Shown: one piece after another, positions 25,492 to 35,745 of the stretch
Position numbering within the stretch: the stretch's first letter is position 1
How the letters are laid out: every line of letters starts with the position of its first letter
Assembly (NCBI GenBank): GCA_001464315.1
Contig: LNFK01000075.1
Span: 124,001-188,000, forward strand
Origin: Sphingomonadales bacterium Ga0077559
GTDB taxonomy: Bacteria; Pseudomonadota; Alphaproteobacteria; Sphingomonadales; Sphingomonadaceae
Reading direction: 5' to 3'
DNA: 64,000 nt
The notes under the pieces: model-generated
What the model was told of the DNA's origin: nothing
Databases searched by the model: none
Seen by the model: the letters and a program-made list of their open reading frames with translations, nothing else
Made by a program: the position numbers and the translations under genes

Positions 25492-26796
25492 TTGAAAACT
25501 GACGTTATCGAGAAAATCCAATCTAAAAATGCGGTAATCGGCATCATCGGTCTTGGCTATGTAGGTCTTCCATTGGCGCTTTCATTTGTTCGGGCCGGCT
25601 TTTCCGTTCTGGGATTCGATATTGATCCGGACAAGACTGAAAAGCTCTCAAAAGGCATTAGTCCCATCGCCCATATTGCGGGTAGCGATATTGAAGAAAT
25701 GCTCGCCAAGGGCTTTGAACCTACCGTTGATTTTGCAAGGGCTTCTGAAGCCGATGCCTTGATCCTCTGCGTTCCCACTCCGTTAAATCGCTATCGTGAA
25801 CCTGACTTGAGCTATGTCACGTCTACGGTCGAAACGATCGTACCGTATCTAAGAACGGGCCAGATCGTCTCACTGGAAAGCACAACCTATCCAGGTACTA
25901 CCGACGAGGAGATAGCGACGCGGATTTCGCCTCGCGGATTTACAATCGGAGAAGACCTGTTCCTAATCTATTCGCCGGAAAGGGAAGATCCGGGTAATCC
26001 TCACTTTACCACACGTACCATACCCAAAATCTGCGGTGGCTATACTTCACATTGCCTTGAGGTTGGTGTTGCTCTCTATGAAAGCGTCATCGACCGCGTT
26101 GTCCCGGTTAGCTCGACACGTGCGGCAGAATTGACAAAGTTGCTGGAAAATATCCACCGTGCCGTGAATATCGGTCTTGTCAACGAAATGAAGCTGGTGG
26201 CGGATCGTATGGGTTTGGACATCCGCGAAGTAATCGACGCTGCAGCGACCAAACCCTTCGGTTTTGTTCCTTATTATCCAGGTCCGGGATTGGGTGGGCA
26301 CTGCATCCCCATTGATCCTTTTTACCTGACATGGAAAGCGCGCGAATATGGAATGAACACGCGCTTCATCGAATTGGCAGGTGAAGTGAACGGCGCTATG
26401 CCCGATTTTGTCGTCAATAAGATTCTATTCGGGCTGAACGAAGAATTGAAGTCGATTAAAGGTTCAAAAATACTCGTTCTGGGCATCGCGTATAAACCCA
26501 ATATCGACGACATGCGGGAGTCACCGTCAGTCATCATAATGGAAAAGTTGCGCGATATGGGCGCGATAATATCCTACAGTGATCCGCACATAGCGACCTT
26601 CCCTAAAATGCGGGAACATCATTTCGAGCTTGATTGCGTTGAATTAACAGGTGAGGAAATTGCGAGTTCGGACTGCGTGCTGCTGGCCACCGACCATGAT
26701 TCCTTTGATTATGACTTCATTCTTGAACACGCCAAGCTGATCGTCGACACCCGCGGCAGATATAAGCAGGGTACCGTGAAAGTGATCGCATCATGA
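25492..26796 (+). CDS. wbpA: UDP-N-acetylglucosamine 6-dehydrogenase (WbpA-type)
   Basis: A 434-residue nucleotide-sugar dehydrogenase giving UDP-GlcNAcA, the first step to UDP-ManNAc3NAcA. The NAD motif is [16 protein letters not shown] (residue ~17), followed by the [16 protein letters not shown] stretch. The catalytic Cys is in [16 protein letters not shown] (~265), and [16 protein letters not shown] is in the C-terminal domain. The start is TTG at 25492 with GGAAGG upstream. WbpB, D and E follow with four-base overlaps, which identifies the pathway and separates this enzyme from WecC or UDP-glucose dehydrogenase. Confidence 0.9.
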   Translation: MKTDVIEKIQSKNAVIGIIGLGYVGLPLALSFVRAGFSVLGFDIDPDKTEKLSKGISPIAHIAGSDIEEMLAKGFEPTVDFARASEADALILCVPTPLNRYREPDLSYVTSTVETIVPYLRTGQIVSLESTTYPGTTDEEIATRISPRGFTIGEDLFLIYSPEREDPGNPHFTTRTIPKICGGYTSHCLEVGVALYESVIDRVVPVSSTRAAELTKLLENIHRAVNIGLVNEMKLVADRMGLDIREVIDAAATKPFGFVPYYPGPGLGGHCIPIDPFYLTWKAREYGMNTRFIELAGEVNGAMPDFVVNKILFGLNEELKSIKGSKILVLGIAYKPNIDDMRESPSVIIMEKLRDMGAIISYSDPHIATFPKMREHHFELDCVELTGEEIASSDCVLLATDHDSFDYDFILEHAKLIVDTRGRYKQGTVKVIAS

Positions 26797-27782
26797 CAGT
26801 TCGGCTGGCTCAAGTAGGTTGCGGTTACTGGGGAAAGAATCTTGCCAGAAACTTCGCCCAGCTAGGCGCATTGCATGCGGTTGTTGATGACAATCCAGCC
26901 ACTTCCGCTGCAATGGCGGCTGAGCATGGCGCTTTGGCCATGACCTTTGGTTCGGTATTGGAGGATCCCAATATTCAGGCAGTATCATTGGCGACACCTG
27001 CGCCTCAACATGCTCAAATGGCATTAGCTGCTTTGAATGCCGGAAAGCATGTGTTTGTCGAAAAGCCTCTGGCGCTGGAAGTTGAGGAGGCGCGGCAACT
27101 TGTCGACGCGGCGCAGCGAACCGGTCAGATACTGATGGTCGGACATCTGCTGCAATATCACCCGATTTTCATAGCTCTGTGTGAGATCGTAAAAAAAGGC
27201 GAGTTGGGTAATCTAAGACATATATATTCAAACCGCCTCAGTTTTGGAAAAATCCGGGTCGAGGAGAATGTGTTATGGTCCTTTGCGCCGCATGATGTTT
27301 CGATGGTGCTGGCACTCGCAGGCGAAATGCCGCACGACGTCAAAGCAGAGGGATCGTCTTTTGTAACTCAAAATGTCGCCGACAATGCCATCTGTCATCT
27401 TCATTTCCCATCAGGAATAACCGCGCATATTAATGTCTCTTGGATGCACCCGTTCAAGGAGCATAGGCTTGTTGTTGTTGGTGACAAAGCCATGGCGGCA
27501 TTTGAAGACAGCCAGCCCGATTGGTCTAAACGACTGGCCATATATCGAAATCATGTCGATCATGCAGGAGCATTCCCGTTGGCCGTGAAGGGCCCGGTCG
27601 AATTTGTTGAAGTTGCATCGGCAGAACCATTGAAGGAAGAATGCGGGCATTTCCTTGATTGCATACAGACTGGAAATGCACCGCGAACGGATGGCGCAGA
27701 AGGGTTGCGGGTCCTCGATGTTCTCAGGCAGGCCGAAGACTGCCTTGTACGTTCGCTTGATCAAGCAGGAAAATTGGCATGA
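26793..27782 (+). CDS. wbpB: Gfo/Idh/MocA 3-dehydrogenase (WbpB-type)
   Basis: A 329-residue NAD-dependent oxidoreductase that should oxidise C3 of UDP-GlcNAcA to the 3-keto sugar, the substrate of the WbpE aminotransferase. The N-terminal Rossmann motif is [36 protein letters not shown] carries the EKP active-site motif (~90). It starts ATGA over the wbpA stop and ends ATGA over the wbpD start, so translation is coupled. Confidence 0.9.
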   Translation: MTVRLAQVGCGYWGKNLARNFAQLGALHAVVDDNPATSAAMAAEHGALAMTFGSVLEDPNIQAVSLATPAPQHAQMALAALNAGKHVFVEKPLALEVEEARQLVDAAQRTGQILMVGHLLQYHPIFIALCEIVKKGELGNLRHIYSNRLSFGKIRVEENVLWSFAPHDVSMVLALAGEMPHDVKAEGSSFVTQNVADNAICHLHFPSGITAHINVSWMHPFKEHRLVVVGDKAMAAFEDSQPDWSKRLAIYRNHVDHAGAFPLAVKGPVEFVEVASAEPLKEECGHFLDCIQTGNAPRTDGAEGLRVLDVLRQAEDCLVRSLDQAGKLA

Positions 27783-28312
27783 CAGTACACCAGAGCGCCT
27801 TTGTGCATGAAAGTGCATATGTCGACGAACCGAGTTCAGTTGGTGCAAACACAAAGATCTGGCATTTTAGTCATGTCCTGGCCAACACGCATATCGGTGA
27901 ATCATGTGTTTTGGGTCAGAATGTAGTTGTCGGCCCGGATGTCCGGGTCGGAAACAATTGCAAGATTCAGAACAATGTTTCCCTCTATAAGGGTGTGGAC
28001 CTTGCAGACGGCGTATTCTGTGGACCTTCCTGCGTGTTTACCAACGTCCTGACACCTCGTGCGGAAGTGGAGCGAAAAGATGAATTTGCGAAAACGCCTT
28101 GCGGTCATAGCATTGGTGCTTATGCAATGGTTGCAGCTGGCGCTGTCGTAACGAGAAATGTCGCTGACCATGCACTGGTCGCGGGTATTCCAGCCAGACG
28201 GATCGGATGGGTATCCAGAAGTGGTGACCGGTTGAATGATAACCTCATTTGTCCGCGGACTAACGAAGTATATGAGCTTAATCCCGATGGCGGACTCAGT
28301 CTGAAAGAGTGA
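27779..28312 (+). CDS. wbpD: UDP-sugar 3-N-acetyltransferase, left-handed beta-helix (WbpD-type)
   Basis: A 177-residue hexapeptide-repeat acetyltransferase. The coils are visible as repeated [I/V]-G-x4 units (SVGANTKIWHFSHVLANTHI, LGQNVVVGPDVRVGNNCKIQ). Conserved GVFCGPSCVFTNVLTPRAEV and GAVVTRNVADHALVAGIPAR follow. It acetylates the 3-amino group of UDP-GlcNAc3NA using acetyl-CoA. Length equals P. aeruginosa WbpD-like enzymes within a few residues. Confidence 0.9.
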   Translation: MTVHQSAFVHESAYVDEPSSVGANTKIWHFSHVLANTHIGESCVLGQNVVVGPDVRVGNNCKIQNNVSLYKGVDLADGVFCGPSCVFTNVLTPRAEVERKDEFAKTPCGHSIGAYAMVAAGAVVTRNVADHALVAGIPARRIGWVSRSGDRLNDNLICPRTNEVYELNPDGGLSLKE

Positions 28313-28314
28313 AT

Positions 28315-29448
28315 ATGACCATGCAGTTTATCGACCTTGCCGCTCAGCAGCAGAGAATCAAATCAAAAATTGATCACCGCATTCAGGCCGTTCTCTCCCA
28401 TGGGCATTACATCATGGGTCCCGAAGTAGCCGAGTTCGAAAAGCAACTCGCAGATTTTTGCGGTTCATCTTACGCTTTGGGTTGCGCAAACGGCACCGAT
28501 GCCCTCCAACTCGCCCTTATGGCATTGGATGCCGGTCCAGGGGATGCCGTTTTCTGCCCGTCATTTACGTTCGCATCGACTGCGGAGGTCGTGCCGCCGA
28601 CAGGCGCAACGCCAGTATTGGTTGATGTGTGCGAGGCGAGTTACAATCTGGACCCGGCTAGCCTGCTGCGGTCGATTGCATCTGCAAGGGAGCAAGGATT
28701 AAAGCCTACCGGTGTGATACCGGTCGACCTGTTTGGGCTGCCCGCTGATTACGATGCCATTGAACAGATAGCTGCCGACAATGGTATGTGGATTATCAGC
28801 GATAGTGCGCAAGGGTTTGGCGCAACTTATCGCGGGCGAACTACGGGCTCGATTGGTACGATAGCCACAACATCATTTTTCCCCGCCAAACCGCTGGGCT
28901 GTTATGGCGACGGCGGCGCGATTTTTACAGCCGATCCTGAACTGCGCGCACTGATAGAGTCATATCGGGTGCACGGTAAAGGTACGCATAAATATGATAA
29001 TGAGCGCATTGGTCTCAATTCCAGGCTCGACACATTGCAGGCGGCAATCCTACTTGAGAAGCTCGCCATTTATGCAGATGAAATCGAAGCCCGCCAACGG
29101 GTTGCTGCACGCTACAGTGCCGCGCTGCATAACAATGTAATCACCCCTGTCGTACCGGATGATTGCCGTTCGGTATGGGCGCAATATACTGTCCGGGTTC
29201 ATGAAGGACAGGATCGTTCAGCAATCATGTCCCATTTGGCCGCTGCTGGCGTTCCTTCAGTGGTATATTATCCCCGTCCACTGCATCAGCAGACTGCATA
29301 TAGCAAGTTTCCTACCGATCCCGAGGGCCTGGCCGTTTCCGAAAAACTGGCTCAAACTGTCTTTAGCCTTCCGATGCATCCCTATTTGACCGAGAGCGAT
29401 CAAGATATTGTCATCGCGGCGGTTCAAGACGCCAGTGGCGTAAACTGA
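28315..29448 (+). CDS. wbpE: PLP-dependent sugar 3-aminotransferase (WbpE-type)
   Basis: A DegT/DnrJ/EryC1 family aminotransferase of about 377 residues that aminates the 3-keto sugar made by WbpB. Landmarks are LGCANGTDALQLALMAL (~55), PVDLFGLPADYDAI, ISDSAQGFGATYRGR with the PLP-contacting Asp/Gln, and SFFPAKPLGCYGDGGAIFT with the PLP lysine. RLDTLQAAILLEKL follows. The first codon is uncertain: GTG 28309 overlapping the wbpD stop, ATG 28315 or ATG 28321 are all in frame. I chose 28315 for the best start codon. Confidence 0.9.
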   Translation: MTMQFIDLAAQQQRIKSKIDHRIQAVLSHGHYIMGPEVAEFEKQLADFCGSSYALGCANGTDALQLALMALDAGPGDAVFCPSFTFASTAEVVPPTGATPVLVDVCEASYNLDPASLLRSIASAREQGLKPTGVIPVDLFGLPADYDAIEQIAADNGMWIISDSAQGFGATYRGRTTGSIGTIATTSFFPAKPLGCYGDGGAIFTADPELRALIESYRVHGKGTHKYDNERIGLNSRLDTLQAAILLEKLAIYADEIEARQRVAARYSAALHNNVITPVVPDDCRSVWAQYTVRVHEGQDRSAIMSHLAAAGVPSVVYYPRPLHQQTAYSKFPTDPEGLAVSEKLAQTVFSLPMHPYLTESDQDIVIAAVQDASGVN

Positions 29449-29497
29449 GAAAATGATTTTATTGGCCCATTGGCCTGCCTGTTAAGGTGCCAATGAC

Positions 29498-30811
29498 ATG
29501 TCTTTAAAGACACGCTTCGCCACGATCAAGGCGTCGAGATTTTCTCGGCAAGTTGCCGGAATGATGGCGTTCACGGCTATGGGGCAGGCACTCTATTTGC
29601 TGGTAGGGCCTGTCATCGGCCGTTTGTTCACACCCGAAGAAATTGGCCTTTACGGTCAATTGATCACGATTGCCGTTTCGACTAGCATGATGACCAGCCT
29701 TTGTTACGAAATGGCTATCCCGGCCTGCCGTTCAGAAAAAGAAGCAATATCGATCACTGTTGGTGCCTTCCTTTTGGCTTTAATCATCAGTTGCGGATTG
29801 GGCGCCGCCTTTTCACTGCTCGCTGTGCGAGGTCAGTTCGGTCTGGCCCAATTCCCGATATGGGCAGGTGCGTTGCTCGCTGCAATATTGTTCAGCAATG
29901 CTATCACTCAGATTGCACAGAATTGGCAATTGCGTGACCAGAATGCAATGATCATCGGCAAGGCTGGAATAACCCTGAATATTGTACGCGGGGGCAGCCA
30001 GATTGCATTTGGCCTGGCGTGGCCCGTTTGGGCTATTCTGGTTGCTGGAGAAATTCTGGGTCGATTTGCCAATTTCATTCACGTTATCAAAGACCGTCCA
30101 AATCTTCTGAAAAGCGTGCACTTTCAATGGTCCGATGTGCGTGTATCACTTTGGCGCTTTCGGGAATTTCCGTTTGTGCTTACCCCTGCACTGGTCATCG
30201 ATGCGGTTGCTATCGTCGTTCAGATTTCCGTACTCGGTATGTTATTCGGTGCCGCAGCGATGGGGCAATATTTTCTCATGCGTCGGACCCTGGACCTTCC
30301 CGTCGCGTTCGCTGTGAAAAGTCTCGCCGATATTTTGTACATGCGAATGGCCAAGGATGCGCGTGAGCATCCCCGGCAGGTTCGGCCGTTTCTCGTGAAA
30401 TCGGCAGTTGGCCTTGCAGCGGTTGGATCGATCGGCTTTCTACCGCTTGTCTTTTTTGGTCCTCCGCTTTTCAAATTTGTATTTGGTCCAAACTGGGAAG
30501 TTGCAGGCACATTGGCTGCGGTAATGGTGCCCGCAATCATCCTGAATCTTGCTGTATCACCTATTAGCCGGGTATTTGCCCTGACCTCCCGACCATTGCT
30601 GCGCTTTACGTTCGGCATTGTGCTCAATATCTTGTCCGGCGCGGCGTTATGGTTCTCATGGCAACAGAAGTTCAGCCTCATAGAGACTGTCGCTGCGGTT
30701 TCCGCCGCTCTTACTGTAAGTTACATCGCCTATTTCTTCGCAGCTGTCGTTGCCAGTGGCCATATTAGAGACGATAGCCATGTGGGTGATGAACGCCCAC
30801 TCAACAATTGA
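29498..30811 (+). CDS. wzx: Polysaccharide flippase (Wzx-like)
   Basis: A 437-residue membrane protein with about twelve helices and the MATE-type polysaccharide transporter pattern: TRFATIKASRFSRQVAGMMAF at the N-terminus, GPVIGRLFTPEEIGLYGQL, a middle CLR-like hydrophobic repeat, and a C-terminal helix bundle ending in a polar tail. It should move the undecaprenyl-linked repeat unit to the periplasm. It follows wbpABDE after a ~50-bp gap. Confidence 0.87.
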   Translation: MSLKTRFATIKASRFSRQVAGMMAFTAMGQALYLLVGPVIGRLFTPEEIGLYGQLITIAVSTSMMTSLCYEMAIPACRSEKEAISITVGAFLLALIISCGLGAAFSLLAVRGQFGLAQFPIWAGALLAAILFSNAITQIAQNWQLRDQNAMIIGKAGITLNIVRGGSQIAFGLAWPVWAILVAGEILGRFANFIHVIKDRPNLLKSVHFQWSDVRVSLWRFREFPFVLTPALVIDAVAIVVQISVLGMLFGAAAMGQYFLMRRTLDLPVAFAVKSLADILYMRMAKDAREHPRQVRPFLVKSAVGLAAVGSIGFLPLVFFGPPLFKFVFGPNWEVAGTLAAVMVPAIILNLAVSPISRVFALTSRPLLRFTFGIVLNILSGAALWFSWQQKFSLIETVAAVSAALTVSYIAYFFAAVVASGHIRDDSHVGDERPLNN

Positions 30812-30835
30812 ACTTGTCAATTCAGGAGTTACGCG

Positions 30836-31978
30836 TTGCCTAATATTCTTATCAATGGTGTCAAATCGAAAACTGGTGGCGGAAAAAGTATACTCCAGAC
30901 TTACTTGAGAATGGCGAAATCGGAAAAATCTAATTTTAGATATTTCGTTCTTACTCCTGATGCAGAAGAATATAAGATTTTTGAAAGCGACAATATAACC
31001 GTTATAGATATACCGAACTTCGCTAAATCGAATGTATTATTCCTATTACTTTACCACTATTATTTTCCTAAGATTATTAAAGAATTCGATATCGATGCTA
31101 TATTGAATTACGGCGATATTATCATCCCTGGGAAAACCCCCCAACTGTATAATTTTGATTGGGCTTATGCTGCTTACCCGACAGGACCTAGCTGGGATTG
31201 TTTATCAAAATCCGAGAGATTTTATTACGGATTAAAAATATATCTTTTCAAGAAATACATATATTCCGCCACATTTATTATGGTTCAGACGCCGTTATTG
31301 CTCAAAAGGCTTAAGGATATTTATGGTTTAAATAATTTAGAAGTTGTCCCGAATGCCATCTCTCTGGACAATTTTCGGAATCGTGACGAACATCATTTTA
31401 ATCTACCCGATGGTAGAACAAAATTATTGTATATCACCTTTTATTATCCACACAAAAACATCGAGATTTTCATCGACATCGCTAGGGCAATAAAAACCAG
31501 AAACCTGCCTTACACCCTTGTTACGACTTTGGCGCCAGAACAACATCCGATGGCGGCAAAATTTCTGAATATCGTTCAAACTGAAGGCTTAGAAGAAATT
31601 ATCTTCAACATCGGTCCAGTGCCGATGCATCATGTTGCACCGCTTTTTGAGCAATGCGATGGTCTATTGATGCCTACACTGCTTGAGTCCTTTAGCGGAT
31701 CATATGTAGAAGCCATGTTTCATCAAAAGCCGATTTTCACATCTGATATGGATTTTGCTCGCGGTGTTTGTGGCGAGGCCGCTTTTTACTTCGACCCATT
31801 GGATGCAACGGACATTTTAGCCACGGTCGAACAGGCATTTTCAGCGAGTCAAAACATTCGCGACATGGTTGATCGCGGTACTGTCCAATTATCCACAATG
31901 TGGGACTGGGAGCGTGTATTTGCTCGTACACAGCAGTTATTAGTCAGGATCCTAAACCCCACAAAGACTAAACCCTAG
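30836..31978 (+). CDS. GT4-family glycosyltransferase, strongly AT-rich
   Basis: A 380-residue GT-B transferase. EVVPNAISLDNFRNRDEHH and LLYITFYYPHKNIEIFIDIA mark the hinge and donor region, and the C-terminal GLLMPTLLESFSGSYVEAM has the E-x7-E nucleotide-sugar motif. It uses a TTG start with CAGGAGT upstream. By eye it is the most AT-rich gene of the window, with many AAT/TTA/ATA codons, so it probably came from a different source than its neighbours. It ends over the stop of the opposing GT gene (CTAG). Donor and acceptor sugars unknown. Confidence 0.85.
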   Translation: MPNILINGVKSKTGGGKSILQTYLRMAKSEKSNFRYFVLTPDAEEYKIFESDNITVIDIPNFAKSNVLFLLLYHYYFPKIIKEFDIDAILNYGDIIIPGKTPQLYNFDWAYAAYPTGPSWDCLSKSERFYYGLKIYLFKKYIYSATFIMVQTPLLLKRLKDIYGLNNLEVVPNAISLDNFRNRDEHHFNLPDGRTKLLYITFYYPHKNIEIFIDIARAIKTRNLPYTLVTTLAPEQHPMAAKFLNIVQTEGLEEIIFNIGPVPMHHVAPLFEQCDGLLMPTLLESFSGSYVEAMFHQKPIFTSDMDFARGVCGEAAFYFDPLDATDILATVEQAFSASQNIRDMVDRGTVQLSTMWDWERVFARTQQLLVRILNPTKTKP

Positions 31979-33195
31979 CCTGACTTAAATGTTCTACGGC
32001 CGCGGGCCTTCCATTGATCCATGGCCCGCTGCAAAACAGCGGTGAATTGCTGGGCAATCGGAACATAGTCATAATTTTTAATAACGTAATCGCGGCTGTC
32101 ATGTCGACAAATAGCCATTTGTGCCGCGGGCATATTCGCAATTTCCAATATCTTTTGACGAAATTCGGTAACATTTCCTGGCTCGAATAAAAACGCGTTG
32201 TTTCCTGTCACGCGCATACGGTTGATTTCATTATCTTCGAAGAGGATGGGTACTGCGCAAGATTGAACTTCAAAGAAGCTCATGCTGCACTGCCTCGGAA
32301 ATACGCAAAGGTCCGCAGTTTGATAGAATTGGGCAAGATCGCGAAACTTCTGGGTCGGCAGACGAACGATTTTATTTTCTGACTGCGCGAATGTTTGTTC
32401 GACTTGACGCCCATATTCGTCGGCGCCAGTGCCGACCACGATAAATTCGATTTTCCGAGATCCCGCTTGAGGAAATGCCATTTTGAGGGATTCCGCGAGA
32501 AACTTCCCGCCTTTGTGCTCATCAATTTTGCCCGCATACAACACGACAAAGCTGTCTTCCGCTATTCCATATTTTTTTCTTGTCAGCGAGCGAGTTTCGG
32601 CATTGGGGCTAAAATAAATGGTGTCGGTCCCGAAAGACAACAGATCGGTATATTCCAATGGGATTGCCAAGCATTTTTCAACAAAATCGCTTGGGACAAC
32701 CCTTATGAGCGGAATTTTCTCTCGCAATAGGACCGGCGTTACAAACGTCCGATAAAATGACCGGAATACCTCCCGGTAACGGTTAACTGAAGCCATCTCA
32801 AGCATGTGGCAATCGAAGACAAGCGGGTAACGAAGCCAGCGTGAGATCCAAATGTAGACTATGCCCGTCAATGTATCTTCACCATGAACAAAAGCCACGT
32901 CAGGTTTCATTTCGGAAACGCGCTTAAAAAGTGAAGGTTGAAAGATGGCGCGACCACTGTAAAAACCAAATAAAGGAACACGAACGATTTTTACGCCCGT
33001 TGCTTCGGTAAACTGGCGATCCCGTTGCTCTATGTTATCTCGCCCGAAAAAGTTCGTCAGAAAGTCCGGAATCTTATCCATCTCGCCGGTCACAATCGTT
33101 ACGTCATGCCCTTGCAAATGCTGTAATGGGGCGAGCGAATTGAGTTGATAACCGGCATCCGGATGCACGAAGTCTTCGATGTGAACAATTTTCAT
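31975..33195 (-). CDS. GT4-family glycosyltransferase
   Basis: A 406-residue GT-B transferase. IEDFVHPDAGYQLNSLAPLQ is the glycine-containing N-terminal acceptor loop, EDTLTGIVYIWISRWLRYPL follows, and VVLYAGKIDEHKGGKF starts the donor domain. SFFEVQSCAVPILFEDNEINR is a diverged E-x7-E region. Probably cytoplasmic-face assembly of the O unit. It heads a minus-strand group with wzy and wbpI. Confidence 0.85.
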   Translation of the reverse strand: MKIVHIEDFVHPDAGYQLNSLAPLQHLQGHDVTIVTGEMDKIPDFLTNFFGRDNIEQRDRQFTEATGVKIVRVPLFGFYSGRAIFQPSLFKRVSEMKPDVAFVHGEDTLTGIVYIWISRWLRYPLVFDCHMLEMASVNRYREVFRSFYRTFVTPVLLREKIPLIRVVPSDFVEKCLAIPLEYTDLLSFGTDTIYFSPNAETRSLTRKKYGIAEDSFVVLYAGKIDEHKGGKFLAESLKMAFPQAGSRKIEFIVVGTGADEYGRQVEQTFAQSENKIVRLPTQKFRDLAQFYQTADLCVFPRQCSMSFFEVQSCAVPILFEDNEINRMRVTGNNAFLFEPGNVTEFRQKILEIANMPAAQMAICRHDSRDYVIKNYDYVPIAQQFTAVLQRAMDQWKARGRRTFKSG

Positions 33196-33220
33196 GATGT
33201 GATGATCAAATGCTTTCTAC

Positions 33221-34519
33221 TTAAGCGGGTGCCTGCATACCTCTGGCAGCAATGCTATTGGGCAGTTGCAAGCGTGATATCCAGAGTAGGACGACTATAA
33301 CGCCACCTCCACCGGATAAAATGGCGGTGGATAATGGGACATTCAAAAGGGCAAGCCAGAAACCCGACATCCAGAGCGAAATGAATTCACTGTCAAAATA
33401 GGATGAAACCCGATTGACCAGAACCAGAAATCCGCAAAGTATGGCCGTTACAACTGGAATTCCCCATAGTCCCATGGCCGCGAATCCATCACTCGCCCAG
33501 AAGTTGGCGTTGAAGTTTGCAAGATCTGAGCCGCTATATTCAATACCGATCATTTGGCCTAAAGATCTCTCGCCGTATGGATAGGCTTGCGTGACCATAT
33601 CTACAAACCGGATATGCGAATAATAAGTGTATCCGTTAGCGGAGAAATATTCGTAATAAAGCGAAACGGTCCATCCGCCTGTGGCGAAGGTCCGCATCAG
33701 TAATACGCTTTTACCCCAGGACAGAGCGGAATCATCCGGGAAAAACAGAACCAGGATCGTTGCGGCGGCCGTCCCTGACAGTAGCAGGAAAAGGAAATGT
33801 GTTCGTGCTTTCAGGACAAACCAGATCATAAGCATGATCAACGGCATGAGTATGACGGATTTTGCGCCACTGGACAGATAGACAAGCAGGCAACCCGTCA
33901 TGCCAATAGCCAGCGATTTCCAATGTCGTGAGATAATTCCGCGAGCGATAAAGAAGGGCAGGAAACAATAAGAAAGCCAGGAATTAAGATATTGCAAAGC
34001 GCCAATGGACCGCTGCTCACTTGCATCAAGTCGCAGGTCATAGACGTCGGCAAATGACACGAGTCTCATATGCTGAAAATTTGTCGCGACCAGCAAAACA
34101 AGCGCCACCCCTGCGAATATCATGATAATAAGGTTCAGTCGGCCATCGACAGGCTGTTTCGTTATTCCGGACACCGCTCCCATACGGGAAGCCAGAAAAA
34201 ATAGCGCCATGCTGGCGCATATGGCCACCTGCATCGCCAAAACCGGGGAATAAGCCTGATCAAGCATGAAAGGCAGCATCACCTGAACAGGAATGTAACA
34301 CACTGCATAAATCAGAGACACACCGAAGGCCGACGGCTCTACCGAGGGCCGCCAAGCGGCCAAAGGCAGCACTACAAACACGTAGTTCAATATATACTGA
34401 TTGAAAGTCTGCGGAAAATAACGAAAATGCGCATAGGCATAAGTTGGATAAACATAGGTCTCATAGGCATATTGAAATGCCCAGCAGAATATCAATGCAG
34501 AGATAACGACCCGGATCAT
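33221..34519 (-). CDS. wzy: O-antigen polymerase-like membrane protein (Wzy candidate)
   Basis: A 432-residue protein with ten or more membrane helices and no close family signature, as usual for Wzy. A large periplasmic loop around residues 290-340 (GTGGW-like TGGWTVSLYYEYFS..., YSHIRFVDMVTQAYPYGERS) contains aromatics and charged residues. The topology, length and position between a glycosyltransferase and wbpI support a polymerase. It could alternatively be an unrelated polytopic protein. Confidence 0.65.
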   Translation of the reverse strand: MIRVVISALIFCWAFQYAYETYVYPTYAYAHFRYFPQTFNQYILNYVFVVLPLAAWRPSVEPSAFGVSLIYAVCYIPVQVMLPFMLDQAYSPVLAMQVAICASMALFFLASRMGAVSGITKQPVDGRLNLIIMIFAGVALVLLVATNFQHMRLVSFADVYDLRLDASEQRSIGALQYLNSWLSYCFLPFFIARGIISRHWKSLAIGMTGCLLVYLSSGAKSVILMPLIMLMIWFVLKARTHFLFLLLSGTAAATILVLFFPDDSALSWGKSVLLMRTFATGGWTVSLYYEYFSANGYTYYSHIRFVDMVTQAYPYGERSLGQMIGIEYSGSDLANFNANFWASDGFAAMGLWGIPVVTAILCGFLVLVNRVSSYFDSEFISLWMSGFWLALLNVPLSTAILSGGGGVIVVLLWISRLQLPNSIAARGMQAPA

Positions 34520-34593
34520 TTTAGACTGCTCACAACGGTTGACCGTGCCTGTGCCCTAGCACACCCTTTGATGCAACCGCTTTTGGAAATGTC

Positions 34594-35670
34594 TCACAAC
34601 CCCAAAAGCTTGTCGCTTATTAGTTCCGCTGCGTGCCCGTTTCCATAAGGCAAGATTTCCAGCTTGGTGTTGATTTTGTGATCTTCAACGGCTTGGACAA
34701 TATGGTCGGCCTGAACCCCGGCCAATATATTCCATCCGGCATCGATGGTTTCCACCCATTCGGTTTCATCGCGCATGGTCACACATGGGACTTTGAAAAA
34801 GAATGCTTCTTTCTGCACACCACCGGAATCTGTGAGTATCAGGTTAGCGTTCTTTTCCAGCCATAGCATCTCAAGATAGGGCACAGGGTCCAAAGTCACG
34901 ATGTTTTCAAGATAGTGTCCGAGCGAGAGATCCCGGATACAAGACCGGGTTCGGGGATGAAGCGGCAGAACAACCTGGCGGTCGTTCGCAATCTGGGACA
35001 ATGCCCGAAGAATCTGCTCAAGCCTGACGGGATCGTCAGTGTTTTCGGCACGGTGGCAAGTGGCAAGCGCGAAGCCTTCCGGATTCAGGCCGTATCTGGC
35101 GATGATCTTATCGGAATTTTGATCGGCAAGGCGACCAAAATGCAGGGCGGCATCATACATGACATCCCCGACATTCGATACGCCAGCTGTTATGCCCTCA
35201 TCCGCCAAATTTTGAACTGCTATATCGGTGGGGCACAAAAGCAATGAAGAAACACGATCCGACAAAATCCGGTTGATTTCTTCCGGCATTTTCATGTTGA
35301 ACGAACGCAAACCGGCTTCGACATGAGCAACCGGGATGTGCATCTTGCTTGCCGCAATCGCAGCCGCCAACGTCGAGTTGGTGTCGCCATATATCAACGT
35401 CCAATCGGGACGTTCACTTTCAAGAACAGTCTCGATTCCCGACAACATCCGTCCAGTCATGTCGCCATGCGATCCACCCGAAATACCAAGATTATATTTC
35501 GGTTCATCAATGCCGAGTTCGTCGAAGAAAATCTGGGACATATTTGCGTCGAAATGCTGTCCGGTATGAATCAGGATTTCGTCCACATTCTCCCTGCCCC
35601 GCAATATCCGGGACACAGCCGCAGCTTTAACAAATTGCGGGCGGGCGCCGACGATGGTGACGATTTTCAT
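34594..35670 (-). CDS. wbpI: UDP-GlcNAc3NAcA 2-epimerase (WbpI-type)
   Basis: A 358-residue member of the UDP-GlcNAc 2-epimerase family. The N-terminal IVGARPQFVKAAAVSRIL, IHTGQHFDANMSQIFFDELG, YGDTNSTLAAAIAASKMHIP and AHVEAGLRSFNMKMPEEINR follow P. aeruginosa WbpI closely. It converts UDP-GlcNAc3NAcA to UDP-ManNAc3NAcA, the last step of the WbpABEDI pathway. It is on the opposite strand from the other four genes. Two other family members in the window (wecB and fnlC) differ in the same region. Confidence 0.88.
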   Translation of the reverse strand: MKIVTIVGARPQFVKAAAVSRILRGRENVDEILIHTGQHFDANMSQIFFDELGIDEPKYNLGISGGSHGDMTGRMLSGIETVLESERPDWTLIYGDTNSTLAAAIAASKMHIPVAHVEAGLRSFNMKMPEEINRILSDRVSSLLLCPTDIAVQNLADEGITAGVSNVGDVMYDAALHFGRLADQNSDKIIARYGLNPEGFALATCHRAENTDDPVRLEQILRALSQIANDRQVVLPLHPRTRSCIRDLSLGHYLENIVTLDPVPYLEMLWLEKNANLILTDSGGVQKEAFFFKVPCVTMRDETEWVETIDAGWNILAGVQADHIVQAVEDHKINTKLEILPYGNGHAAELISDKLLGL

Positions 35671-35745
35671 AAAATATGCCTGATGCTAATATGGGCGAGG
35701 GGCGGTGCGGCGGCTGTGCATGAACATGATCCGATCGCAGGTATA

